Assembly: GCA_013339895.1 (NCBI GenBank)
Contig: JABACO010000021.1
Coordinates: 6,573,664 to 6,637,663 of the forward strand
Length of the DNA stretch: 64,000 nt
Origin: Ephydatia muelleri
Lineage: Eukaryota > Porifera > Demospongiae > Spongillida > Spongillidae
Direction of reading: 5' to 3'
Both the position numbers and the translations under genes were made by a program. The stretch's first letter is position 1; the number at the start of each line of letters is the position of its first letter. Positions 22,333-62,292 of the stretch are shown in pieces. The notes beneath the pieces are model-generated. The model was not told the origin of the DNA and made no database searches. It worked only from the letters and a program-made list of their open reading frames with translations.

Positions 22333-24096
22333 TAGCTATTCACCCGGAGCAATCCGGGCAGCCAAGATATGAATTGAATTAAGTTCGCATTCTTATTACC
22401 TCTATTGTTTATGAGTAACAAATACTCCAAACGACGCTAAATATACTCCGCCTAATGCATAATGATGACATACCATTATTACCAACACTACATCACACTC
22501 CCCATACATTCAGTACAGCACGAGCAGGGGCCAACTATGTAGAGGAAATAGGCCCACACTTCCTCCTGGAAAAAAAAAAAAACACCCTTTAAAAAGGGAA
22601 ATTCAAGCTGCTGAAAATGATATTATTGCCACTGCTGTGCAGAATGATCGTCTGCCATTTTATCGACTTGGGCCAGACAGACACGTGTACACCTGCATGC
22701 ATGCTCACAATGTATGAGGAGAAAAAGCCTGCCAGTGGCTGTGCACAATACGCCTAGACTGATTTGAATACTCCCTTGCCAACCTTATATGTACAGGCAC
22801 GATGCGCACACGAACACAGCTGAAGACTCATTCCACCGATCATGTGTTCTTCCAGAGGGTTTACATATTATCTCTGGTTCTTCCTTCACATTACATCCCC
22901 AAGTTCCCACACTACATACGTCTTTATCCGTGTCTACATGCTGACTCATGACGACTACAAAACATACAGTAGGCTTTTCTGCTGGGAGCATATTTTCTCT
23001 TCCGCATGGTGCATTCGAATGACGCAACTCCACGATGAAAATAATTAGCTCGCTGATTTGTTAGCTCAAGTGATCCGACATAAACGTCAATTTGTTTACT
23101 TGAATCATACTCTTATCAAATTTAGATTTACAACCATTACATTTTTTTTTTTTGCTTAAACTGTTATTCTTTGACGTACGGCTATGTATCGGTGGTTTCA
23201 AAATTGCGAGTCTGAGACATACCATAATTCGTACCAGACACCAAATACTCAGTGGCCAAGAGTTAATTATTAAGTTTTTATAGAGCCAACTAAATTTACT
23301 GATTGAAATAATAATAATAACACAGGTTGTTGTTAACACACAATTTAATTATAAGCATATACCCTAGGTGGACAACATAATACATTCATACTACATACAA
23401 GGAGTGTAATTGCCAGACTTAGAATGGGGAGGCTTTGGAGCTAGCAGGGTACATGAGGTCAATTGGACTTTCAAAAAGTTGTAGATGGGACGATGGTATT
23501 AGGACCATAGGCAAACTATTGTAAAGAGAAGGGATTCAACGAAGCCAGAACAAAGTAGACTGTAAGCAGCTATTAAAGAAGCAATTCTCATGTACCCAAC
23601 CATTGTAGTGGGACTAAGTCCACCTGAGGTTGAGAATAAAAGGGGTTAAAAGCAACCATGTTCAACTTCTCTGACTCTTGTCCTGTTCAAATGACATAGA
23701 GAAAGTGGTGTATTGACACAAGATTTTGTAAATGGATTGAACACTTTGATAAAGCCTCCTGTCTATTCTGCACAAAAAGTTTTCTGCCACCATGTCTAAA
23801 CAAGCTTCATCTGTGTCATTTGGCTGTTTTGTACTTCAGCTGCTCTCCTGACAGGGGTTGTAGGCAAGGTTCTGTTCCCACTGCATGGCATACCTCAGTG
23901 AGTAGTGATGCTGTGATATCACATAACTCATTGTGACGAATTGAGGGGAAATCCACCACAGGGTCAGTTCATAGCATGTTCTACAGTGAAAGAGCGGCCA
24001 CATACACAGCTAGATGGAAGTAAACATGGCTGCCAACCATAGCGGAGACAAAGGGCATCCTTTGTGAAGCACATACTCTTGAATAGGAATAGCAGA

Positions 24097-24192
24097 GAGC
24101 CACGAAGAGGCACTAGAGCCATAAGGAGGCACTAAGCCACGAGGAGGCACTAGAGCCACGAGGAGGCACTAGAGCCACGAGGAGGCACTAGG
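24097..24192. repeat. About 19-bp tandem repeat
   Basis: Five units of GCCACGAGGAGGCACTAGA, the first two diverged. Intergenic. Confidence 0.8.
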
Positions 24193-24825
24193 TTCATTAG
24201 CAACTTCCATTGTCCTGGTGGCAACCTTGAATTTAACTAGCTATGCCTCCAACCCATCTCCTTTGAATGTTGTTTAATGGTTGTTATGAATATGTATATT
24301 TTATGGTTTATTACCCTTCAAAAAATTAAACATTAATTAGGCAAACGTAGCACAATCCAGCAAACACTGAAATTGTGGATCATCAGTGATGCAAGCCACT
24401 AACAAAACTGCAACAAAAAAAAAATGAACGCAGCTGACTTTTCATGAAACACCTTGAGCACATTAAATAAATAGTTGCTTCAAAATCAATGAAGTTATAG
24501 CTCAATGCATGCAACCTATTGTTAGGTGTCGTATTGAATAATTGGTACATAATGCTGATGTACTAAATCACAAGGTAAACATGCCTAGCGCACATCTAAG
24601 AAATTCCACAAGGGATTTCATTGTGACCAAACAGAATAGATCTATTTCAAAAATGCTGCTTGCTACATCCAACAGTAGTGAGGTGCAGTACAGACCCAAG
24701 TGGGGGAAAAAAAAAACACTCTAGCCATAAGTAAAGTAGCAAAGTCAACAAACAAAAACAAACCCTATCTCCCTCTCCCTCTCTCAATAGTAGTAATATA
24801 TACATAGTTTGGTGCTTTGAATGGT

Positions 24826-39270
<14,445 letters not shown>

Positions 39271-39540
39271 CCATGGAGGTTTAGTTGTTTCTTTTTTTTT
39301 GGCTATCAACAATATTTATACTTGTTCCCAACAGATGTTGTGTTTTACCTTGACGCCATATTGAAGTTTAAAAAATAATTTTTTTCTGTTTCTCTTTTTG
39401 AATCTTCTTTTGTGTAATGTTAATCATTTAAATAAACTAAAGCCAATATGTTCTGCAGACAGAAATTGTGTTGATTCAAACTGGTCCCGTGAAATTACAA
39501 TGAGCTTATTAATGGCATGTGCACCACTATTATTTAAATA

Positions 39541-40030
39541 AATGCCAGCAGTGGCTCAAAGTACAGCCTTCACCACAGTTACGTCTTGCACTTATGCCTG
39601 ACACAAAGGTCATCCTAAAATGGTGGCTTGGCATTTGACTACTGATGGGGCTTCAAATGCTCACTTGTTGCTTTGGAGGTGATGTAATAACATGACACAA
39701 CCAGCTCAGAGATTGCATTGCAACAATGCCTGCCTTTCCCCACAAATTGAGAAAGGGAGTGGCATTTTTCTGAAAGACCAATCCAGACCAGCAGACATTC
39801 TAGTGCCAAACTGGTCCCTTTCATGTCCAGCAGCATTTGATATTAAGGTCATCAATCCGCATTTTTTACAACTATGAGTAATGTAGGATGGTCTTAGTTG
39901 CAGACGTGTTTGGCGGACGGTGCAATGAAGCCATCAATGTACAGCTATGCCAACTTCTAAATCAACCATCTACAGTCATCTCATGTCGCAAAATGCCAGG
40001 CAATTGTGACTTTCCATAGTGTTTCTTATA
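39541..40030 (+). pseudogene. Second, decayed copy of the restriction-like-endonuclease retroelement
   Basis: The stretch matches about 18575-19160 at nucleotide level. Both carry SRPADILVPNWSLSCPAAFD and the following KVINP. The copy has internal deletions (the CLLCHH Cys/His region is partly lost) and several frame breaks. It lies downstream of MAN1B1 and upstream of the TRIP12 3' end, in the same orientation as the first copy. Confidence 0.75.
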
Positions 40031-40440
40031 TGTCTCTGTGCATCACTTATATTGTATTAGTTATACATGTATATTATAACAGGCATTTAATCAAAACAGA
40101 AAGTCACTCTGCGGCCCTTATTTTTGCCATTTAAAATGTAAACTTTTATGATGTAATTAGTTAACATGACATCATGTAGTGACCACAATAATGCACAACA
40201 AACTCCCCTGCCCTGGCCTCCTCCTCCTCATGCATGCTGCATTTTAGGGCCTGCTACAGTATTCGATTAATATTATAATCTGAGCCATGAGATCTTGCAC
40301 TGTAACACATCGATTTTTTATTTAATTATTTTTAATGTGAACCAATAGTACTTGCCACACATATGGTTGTGGTTGTGCATGAGGTCAGGAGAAAACAAAG
40401 TCATGCTTGTTCAACTTGAGATGACATTATCTTGTGTGAT
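40031..40440. other. Intergenic region
   Basis: AT-rich sequence between the retroelement remnant and the TRIP12 stop codon. It probably holds the TRIP12 3' UTR on the minus strand. I see nothing else. Confidence 0.4.
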
Positions 40441-54661
<14,221 letters not shown>

Positions 54662-54814
54662 TAGCCATACGCACACGTCGGCTGCTCAGACGCGAAACTA
54701 ACTAATAAAATACGTTTCTACAAACCCTTAGTTACAATTAAAATATGCGATCGCCCGACTCAAATTTTCCTGGGTACTAGATCACGTGAGTATTTAAATA
54801 AACAAAACCATCAA
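54662..54814. promoter_or_regulatory. Putative bidirectional promoter of TRIP12 and FBXO36
   Basis: Only 153 bp separate the two divergent start codons. The stretch contains a palindromic E-box CACGTG (54783-54788), a GCGATCGC-like word near 54750 and a TATTTAAATA box-like word (54791-54800) on the FBXO36 side. 5' UTRs must also fit here, so transcription start sites are close together. The same sequence occurs inverted at 61694-61846. Confidence 0.7.
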
Positions 54815-55446
54815 ATGGCGGTACATTTGAACGACACCACAAGCGAAGCTGTATTGCAACATGTTGCGTGGAAAAAAGAGATTCTCAAGGCGAAGAAGCT
54901 TTTTGAAACGTCAAGCCAAGCTCCTGCACCATCAAAAGATCATTGCCAATTGATTGTCACAGAGAAGGGCGTTATCCTGCGAAAGTGGAAGATTTCTTTG
55001 AGGAATATGTCTTCGGGGCACGCACCCGCACCCACAGAAGATCTTATCAGCTACGAAGACTTCCTGTACGACACACAACGCCAAAGAGATGTGGAATACA
55101 TATTTGGGAGCGAGGTTGCGTACCAGATAAAGAGAATACTCAGCGGAACCACTGACGAACTCAGCAAATTGCCCAAAGGCATTATGGTTCAGATTGCTAC
55201 ATACCTAGATCTTCAATCAGTTTCTAGCTTATCACAAGTCAGTAAGCATCTCAAAGAAGTATGTAGTTCTGATCAGCTCTGGGAGAAGCTGTACTTATAC
55301 CATCAAGGCAGAGCCACTGAGGAGGTTGCCAGCCTGGCTAAAAGTATGGGTTGGAAGCAGGTTTTTTTTATGAACAACTCCATCTCCAGAAAGAACTCTC
55401 AAGACGACGACGTGTCTTAACTTCTCCAATGCACACATCAGTGTAA
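54815..55446 (+). CDS. FBXO36: F-box only protein 36 (FBXO36-like), frame break near the 3' end
   Basis: FBXO36 is a presumed substrate-recognition subunit of SCF ubiquitin ligases. It is a single exon here. The product starts MAVHLNDTTSEAVLQHVAWK, then SKDHCQLIVTEKGVILRKWK (the conserved FBXO36 N region). The F-box is LSKLPKGIMVQIATYLDLQS through CSSDQLWEKLY, and the C region is SMGWKQVFFMN. In this copy one A is missing near 55376 (AACAACTCC; the inverted copy has AACAAACTCC), so the frame runs to an early stop at 55420. In the inverted copy it continues KLHLQKELSRRRR, as in the family, and the matching stop would be at 55444-55446. I treat the gene as intact with a local indel. Confidence 0.88.
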
Positions 55447-56011
55447 CGTACAAAAACCCATGCCTTCCCAACTGTTGCACAATGTACACACAACACACTT
55501 GCCAAACGTACGGTATGCCTTTGTACCAGTTTATATCACTTTTCACAACACTCAAGAGCCCCCCAACCAATGGATTATTCCCATTTCAGTGAGTGTTACA
55601 ATATGTGTATATGCATGTGGTGCCACTGGCAACATATCAAGTAGATCCTGTTTTCCCATAGAGTTATTACGTTCAACCTGGATGTATTCCGTACATCGTG
55701 CTTCATATTCAGTATGTACAGTGTTGTAGACAATATAAATGAAAATGATGTCATTTGAATATCGCTCAGACAGGTTACAACGGACATTTCAAACCACACA
55801 AATTAGTTTGGGGTGAAGGAAACATTGAAAAAAAAAAAGTGTGGGGTACAATTTTCACAACGCAGTTGACGGGATGGGGTAGGGTCCTGACTACAATGTT
55901 AGTTGATGAATGGTTAAATGAATGACACAAACAGTTTGGGGGAAAAGAGGGAGTAAAATCATGTTTGCCCTTTTTTTTGTGTGGACACTGCAGGGCACTT
56001 GTGTTCTTGAA

Positions 56012-56451
56012 TCATGCCTGGGTTTGCTCTTCAGGCTGATGGTACTGGTAGGAGGTGCTCGTTTCATCAGTAGCTATGGATTAAAAAAATTCAGAACTGC
56101 TAAACTATGCACAGAAAACACAATGAAAACGCAATATAAAATGCATGTAAGTAGGTTGTGTGTGTGTGTATGTGTGTGTGTCTGGTGATTGAAAGGATGA
56201 GATGTTCAACGAACGAAACTTGTCTATTATATGTACATGCGTCGCACAACATGCGATGGTGAGAAGGATACTGTGCAAAATAAAGATCCTACTCACGAGT
56301 GACGATGTTCTGGACAATACTGGCAATGAATGGGCTCACAGACGCACTCTCTGGTGTTCCAACATTTCCACCACTACCATGGAAATCTGAGTTGAAGTAA
56401 AGATCAGTAGACTAGTATAGTTTGTGGCAAAACAGAGATCAGCCAGCAAAA

Positions 56452-56488
<37 letters not shown>

Positions 56489-57490
56489 GGGGGGGGGGGG
56501 GGGGGGGGGGGGGTGGGGGGGGGGGGGGGGGGGGGGGGGGGGGAGGGGGTGGGAAAGGAGAGAGCTTTTTTCAGCAATCAGTTATCCTGTGGTCACACAT
56601 GCATATAAACACACTCAGCTACACGACACTGGTGCACAGTTTATCCTGTGGTCACACATGCATATAAACACACTCAGCTACATGACACTGGTGCACAGTT
56701 AACAACAGAATACATGTAGCAGTGTGCGCAGTCAGACAAACTACATCTGAGTTGCCCCAACAAATGAGTCCTACCACTGTGTGACCTGTGACCCTTTTCC
56801 ATACCTCCTGGGTTGATGAGAATGCTGGGAGGGGTGGAACGCGAGGGGGGAGTCACGCCCGTTGATGGGGGCGCTGAGAGATAAAGAGAAACACACCAAC
56901 TGATACCGCAGTGGAGTTCTATTACCCTCCCCACTGTGTATACATGAAAGAACATGCACAAAGTTACTGGAGGCATCTAACTTAGACCTTCCAAGTTGGC
57001 ATTATAAGTGAGTCTGTCTTCTTAGTGCTCGATGCTTGTGTGACAAACAAAAACCCACGACTTCTTCCATTCTAATATATAGGAGCTGGCTGATCTAACT
57101 GTGATCATCGTTTTACTGGCTTGAGACCTGAGCTTTGTGACCAAGCTATGAGGTGATATAGAAGCCACAACAACATCCATGGCTTTTACAACCATTCCCA
57201 TTTTAACATGTTCTGGGACAGTGCATGACTCAATCTATGCACAAAGATCCATCTATGGCCACTACACGTGCCATGCAGGAGAGATATTATACTGTCATCC
57301 CCAGCCAAAGCAATCGTCTCCCACCCCCCACCCCACCCCACCCACCTCCACCCCACTTTAGGTCAACTAACTGGGTGGAAAGAGGTGGTTCCGCCTGCTG
57401 ACTGTGGGCCCAAGACAGGCGAGCACAGGGGAATGAACATCTGTGGCATGGGGGTGACCGTGTGGGCCCATAAGAGACTGGAATCGAGAA
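56012..57490 (-). CDS. 3' exons of an unrecognised gene
   Basis: Four short minus-strand segments join in phase: about 57363-57490 (FQSLMGPHGHPHATDVH), about 56796-56874 (TPPSTGVTPPSRSTPPSILI), 56296-56389 (GGNVGTPESASVSPFIASIV) and 56012-56073 (TDETSTSYQYHQPEEQTQA, then stop). The composition is Ser/Thr/Pro-rich with a Gln/Glu tail, which would suit the disordered C-terminus of a regulatory or transcription factor, but I recognise no domain. Splice borders are AG/GT in each case. More 5' exons should lie beyond 57490, perhaps into the gap. The last two exons recur inverted at 60118-60502. It is convergent with FBXO36 (tail to tail). Confidence 0.5.
56452..56553 (+). repeat. Near-pure poly-G tract of about 100 bases
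   Basis: Only two T and an A interrupt the G run. The inverted copy starts with 44 C (60011-60054) directly at the sequence gap, so assembly broke at this tract in that copy. Confidence 0.9.
56579..56700. repeat. 61-bp direct tandem duplication
   Basis: Two copies of TATCCTGTGGTCACACATGC...GACACTGGTGCACAGTT with one C/T difference, lying beside the poly-G tract in an intron of the unrecognised gene. Confidence 0.92.
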
Positions 57491-57907
57491 CGGCTATCCA
57501 CAAAAGAGATGGAAAACAACAAATTAGAATCAGAAACACCAGGTGCATGTCACACCAATAATATTATTGAAAACACCACACATTGTTCACTGGATACGGC
57601 ATGGGTATCCAGTGGCATGCATGCACAGCCATGGTAGGGACACAGCAAGAAATGCAGTCTTCTAACAGCAGCAGCGATGGCAGCACCTTAAGAGGAATAA
57701 GGGAGCTGGGTTGTCAGTAGCAACTGTTTTTGGTTATTTTTTTAGGGAAGGGGGTGGGGAGCTTCTGCATTAGCAGCAAAACTAGTACTGTGCAAGACCA
57801 TGCTAGCATTACTACATCATCAGCAGTACCCAACCTTTTTTTTTTGAAAATCCAGGTGCAACGAAGGGGAGGGGAGGACGGATTGGAAAGGAGGGTGAGG
57901 GTCCACC

Positions 57908-57938
<31 letters not shown>

Positions 57939-59010
57939 GGCAGAAGCGACCATACCCAAATGGCTACTTGCAGGTCACCAGTCTACTGGGGGAGAATGCA
58001 AACACACACCAAGGAAAAGGGTTGGTGAAGCCAAATGTGAAGTTTATGTTGGTGATTTAAACATTACAAACAAGACACAACAAGAACACATGTAAAGTGG
58101 TCTTTTTTTTTTTGGGGGGGGGGGGGGGGGGGAAGGGTCAACATCTTTATATGCATTGCGTGTAGGAAGGACTTTGGTTGTGGCTGGACTGGTGAATGCC
58201 CATAAAGAGTCAGTACCACCACACTTCTTTCAGAGGCAAAGCACTGCAATCTTAAATACACTACAGCATCAGAAATGTAACGCATTGCGTGCAGTGGTTG
58301 TGATGTAGGGTGCATAGTTCAATTCGTGTGCCACCATGTGCAAGGTGCATATGGTGTGTATGTATGTGTATGTATGTGTGTATGTGTGTGTGTGTGTGTA
58401 GATGTGTGCTACAGTTGTGGTCCATGCATGAACAGGGAAATATGTACACTACAACACCCATTGTCTGTCTTGTCACACCCTAAAACCCCTTGCCTTCCTT
58501 ATTGAGCACACAAAGCACAGCAATTCAAACACAGATTTGTATTGTGATGCATTCTGGGAGGCCACAAGAAGTGAGGGTGTTCCAAGAACAAGAAACCCGC
58601 ACCAAGCAAAGAAATCCACTCTAGCTAAAGAAACCTTTTTGATTTGGTTCTACTCTTGCAATCAACACTCCACTAAATGATGACACTTTGCAAGTTAACA
58701 TGCACAAGTGTGACAGTGCAACATTTCACCTGCAGCTTGTAAAAACAAATCATTCTACCCACCAGACAGCAGTAGCACCTAACCACAGTACCACAAGAGT
58801 GTGAAATGACATGACAGCCACAAGAAAGGAAGGAAAAGAAGCCACTATAAGGACAGGACCCACAGGGGTAGATACACACACAGTTGAGCAATAGGTACAT
58901 TCATAACAGGTGCGGGATCTAACTCATTGGTAACAGAACCATGGAACCATGCTCATGACAGCCACACAACCATCACTGCAGAACAATGGTACATGCAAAA
59001 TGTGTGCCAA
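57491..59010. other. Non-coding or unresolved region up to the gap
   Basis: No exon could be supported. It contains a poly-T run (about 57911-57938), a T-run plus poly-G (58105-58132) and a GTATGTGT repeat (58354-58400). It may hold introns and 5' exons of the unrecognised minus-strand gene. Confidence 0.4.
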
Positions 59011-60010
59011 NNNNNNNNNNNNNNNNNNNNNNNNNNNNNNNNNNNNNNNNNNNNNNNNNNNNNNNNNNNNNNNNNNNNNNNNNNNNNNNNNNNNNNNNNN
59101 NNNNNNNNNNNNNNNNNNNNNNNNNNNNNNNNNNNNNNNNNNNNNNNNNNNNNNNNNNNNNNNNNNNNNNNNNNNNNNNNNNNNNNNNNNNNNNNNNNNN
59201 NNNNNNNNNNNNNNNNNNNNNNNNNNNNNNNNNNNNNNNNNNNNNNNNNNNNNNNNNNNNNNNNNNNNNNNNNNNNNNNNNNNNNNNNNNNNNNNNNNNN
59301 NNNNNNNNNNNNNNNNNNNNNNNNNNNNNNNNNNNNNNNNNNNNNNNNNNNNNNNNNNNNNNNNNNNNNNNNNNNNNNNNNNNNNNNNNNNNNNNNNNNN
59401 NNNNNNNNNNNNNNNNNNNNNNNNNNNNNNNNNNNNNNNNNNNNNNNNNNNNNNNNNNNNNNNNNNNNNNNNNNNNNNNNNNNNNNNNNNNNNNNNNNNN
59501 NNNNNNNNNNNNNNNNNNNNNNNNNNNNNNNNNNNNNNNNNNNNNNNNNNNNNNNNNNNNNNNNNNNNNNNNNNNNNNNNNNNNNNNNNNNNNNNNNNNN
59601 NNNNNNNNNNNNNNNNNNNNNNNNNNNNNNNNNNNNNNNNNNNNNNNNNNNNNNNNNNNNNNNNNNNNNNNNNNNNNNNNNNNNNNNNNNNNNNNNNNNN
59701 NNNNNNNNNNNNNNNNNNNNNNNNNNNNNNNNNNNNNNNNNNNNNNNNNNNNNNNNNNNNNNNNNNNNNNNNNNNNNNNNNNNNNNNNNNNNNNNNNNNN
59801 NNNNNNNNNNNNNNNNNNNNNNNNNNNNNNNNNNNNNNNNNNNNNNNNNNNNNNNNNNNNNNNNNNNNNNNNNNNNNNNNNNNNNNNNNNNNNNNNNNNN
59901 NNNNNNNNNNNNNNNNNNNNNNNNNNNNNNNNNNNNNNNNNNNNNNNNNNNNNNNNNNNNNNNNNNNNNNNNNNNNNNNNNNNNNNNNNNNNNNNNNNNN
60001 NNNNNNNNNN
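59011..60010. other. Assembly gap of exactly 1000 N
   Basis: A run of N of round length, so a scaffold join of unknown true size. Long open frames reported through it are meaningless. Confidence 0.99.
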
Positions 60011-60054
<44 letters not shown>

Positions 60055-60117
60055 TTTGCTGGGCTGATCTCTGTTTTGCCACAAACTATACTAGTCTACT
60101 GATCTTTACTTCAACTC

Positions 60118-60502
60118 AGATTTCCATTGGTAGTGGTGGAAATGTTGGAACACCAGAGAGTGCGTCTGTGAGCCCATTCATTGCCAGTATTGTCCAGAAC
60201 ATCGTCACTCGTGAGTAGGATCTTTATTTTGCACAGTATCCTTCTCACCATCGCATGTTGTGCGACGCATGTACATATAATAGACAAGTTTCGTTCGTTT
60301 GAACATCTCATCCTTTCAATCACCAGACACACACACACATACACACACACACAACCTACTTACATGCATTTTTATATTGCGTTTTCATTGTGTTTTCTGT
60401 GCATAGTTTAGCAGTTCTGAATTTTTTTAATCCATAGCTACTGATGAAACGAGCACCTCCTACCAGTACCATCAGCCTGAAGAGCAAACCCAGGCATGAT
60501 TC
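60118..60502 (+). CDS. Second copy of the last two exons of the unrecognised gene
   Basis: Exon 60118-60212 (GGNVGTPESASVSPFIASIV) and exon 60440-60502 (ending HQPEEQTQA, stop) repeat 56012-56389. In this copy CCATTGG replaces CCATGG near 60127, one extra T that breaks the frame. The 5' side is cut off by the gap. Confidence 0.5.
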
Positions 60503-61060
60503 AAGAACACAAGTGCCCTGCAGTGTCCACACAAAAAAAGGGCAACATGATTTTACTCCCTCTTTTCCCCCAAACTGTTTGTGTCATCATTTAACCATTC
60601 ATCAACTAACATTGTAGTCAGGACCCTACCCCATCCCGTCAACTGCGTTGTGAAAATTGTACCCCACACTTTTTTTTTTTCAATGTTTCCTTCACCCCAA
60701 ACTAATTTGTGTGGTTTGAAATGTCCGTTGTAACCTGTCTGAGCGATATTCAAATGACATCATTTTCATTTCTATTGTCTACAACACTGTACATACTGAA
60801 TATGAAGCACGATGTACGGAATACATCCAGGTTGAACGTAATAACTCTATGGGAAAACAGGATCTACTTGATATGTTGCCAGTGGCACCACATGCATATA
60901 CACATATTGTAACACTCACTGAAATGGGAATAATCCATTGGTTGGGGGCTCTTGAGTGTTGTGAAAAGTGATATAAACTGGTACAAAGGCATACCGTACG
61001 TTTGGCAAGTGTGTTGTGTGTACATTGTGCAACAGTTGGGAAGGCATGGGTTTTTGTACG

Positions 61061-61693
61061 TTACACTGATGTGTGCATTGGAGAAGTTAAGACACGTCGT
61101 CGTCTTGAGAGTTCTTTCTGGAGATGGAGTTTGTTCATAAAAAAAACCTGCTTCCAACCCATACTTTTAGCCAGGCTGGCAACCTCCTCAGTGGCTCTGC
61201 CTTGATGGTATAAGTACAGCTTCTCCCAGAGCTGATCAGAACTACATACTTCTTTGAGATGCTTACTGACTTGTGATAAGCTAGAAACTGATTGAAGATC
61301 TAGGTATGTAGCAATCTGAACCATAATGCCTTTGGGCAATTTGCTGAGTTCGTCAGTGGTTCCGCTGAGTATTCTCTTTATCTGGTACGCAACCTCGCTC
61401 CCAAATATGTATTCCACATCTCTTTGGCGTTGTGTGTCGTACAGGAAGTCTTCGTAGCTGATAAGATCTTCTGTGGGTGCGGGTGCGTGCCCCGAAGACA
61501 TATTCCTCAAAGAAATCTTCCACTTTCGCAGGATAACGCCCTTCTCTGTGACAATCAATTGGCAATGATCTTTTGATGGTGCAGGAGCTTGGCTTGACGT
61601 TTCAAAAAGCTTCTTCGCCTTGAGAATCTCTTTTTTCCACGCAACATGTTGCAATACAGCTTCGCTTGTGGTGTCGTTCAAATGTACCGCCAT
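61061..61693 (-). CDS. FBXO36: FBXO36-like, intact second copy
   Basis: This is the full reading frame of 210 residues on one exon, with the F-box (LSKLPKGIMVQIATYLDLQS ... CSSDQLWEKLY) and the conserved C-terminus WKQVFFMNKLHLQKELSRRR. It differs from the left-arm copy mainly by the A that restores the frame at 61130-61132 (TTT on +). It lies head to head with the second TRIP12 5' end, 153 bp away. Confidence 0.92.
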   Translation of the reverse strand: MAVHLNDTTSEAVLQHVAWKKEILKAKKLFETSSQAPAPSKDHCQLIVTEKGVILRKWKISLRNMSSGHAPAPTEDLISYEDFLYDTQRQRDVEYIFGSEVAYQIKRILSGTTDELSKLPKGIMVQIATYLDLQSVSSLSQVSKHLKEVCSSDQLWEKLYLYHQGRATEEVASLAKSMGWKQVFFMNKLHLQKELSRRRRVLTSPMHTSV

Positions 61694-61846
61694 TTGATGG
61701 TTTTGTTTATTTAAATACTCACGTGATCTAGTACCCAGGAAAATTTGAGTCGGGCGATCGCATATTTTAATTGTAACTAAGGGTTTGTAGAAACGTATTT
61801 TATTAGTTAGTTTCGCGTCTGAGCAGCCGACGTGTGCGTATGGCTA

Positions 61847-62245
61847 ATGGAAGAATCATGTGTGGTAGTTCAGAACGAGGATTCCTCGCACACTAGGTTT
61901 GTTTCAGTACTCTTAAGCGGTTGTTTGATGTACTGCTGTTGGAAATAGATATGTCCTTTGCTGTTGTAAAATATCTAACTTTCATCGTAGAAACCAAAGT
62001 TAAACCGGTATACAGTTTTAACGTGAATAGTAGAGAAACGTTGGCAACTTTGCTTTTAATGGGCTTTAAATAGAGGAGTGTATAATATGTATTGTTTACC
62101 AATACTATTGCAGGAATCCAGAGGGAAAAAGAAGTCTTTTGTCTAAAACGGAGCAAAAGAATACGAAAAAGTAAGTGAAGTTGAATTTAGGTGTTACCTG
62201 GTGCAAATTATGTACGCACTTGTAGTGGGTTTGAGATTCTTATTG

Positions 62246-62292
<47 letters not shown>

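Larger units (their letters stand above)
21349..24825. other. Gene-poor intergenic region
   Basis: Over 3.4 kb I see no exon with family similarity. It contains two hairpins (21744-21771 and 22289-22332), a short tandem array at about 24097-24192, and AT-rich unique DNA. The end near 24825 is probably the 3' UTR of dlg1. Confidence 0.45.

Noticed and set aside
22785-23339. Short frames of 68-92 residues in the gap between the Arf-like gene and dlg1
   Set aside because: Length and composition are as expected by chance in AT-rich DNA, with no motif seen.
55922-56188. + strand frame downstream of FBXO36
   Set aside because: It is antisense to the last exon of the unrecognised minus-strand gene and ends in a GT repeat.
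56422-56702. Poly-glycine protein
   Set aside because: It is only the reading of the poly-G tract.
58924-60218. Open frames of 370-410 codons crossing the N run
   Set aside because: They are almost wholly unknown bases; only the flanking few codons are real and they belong to no gene.
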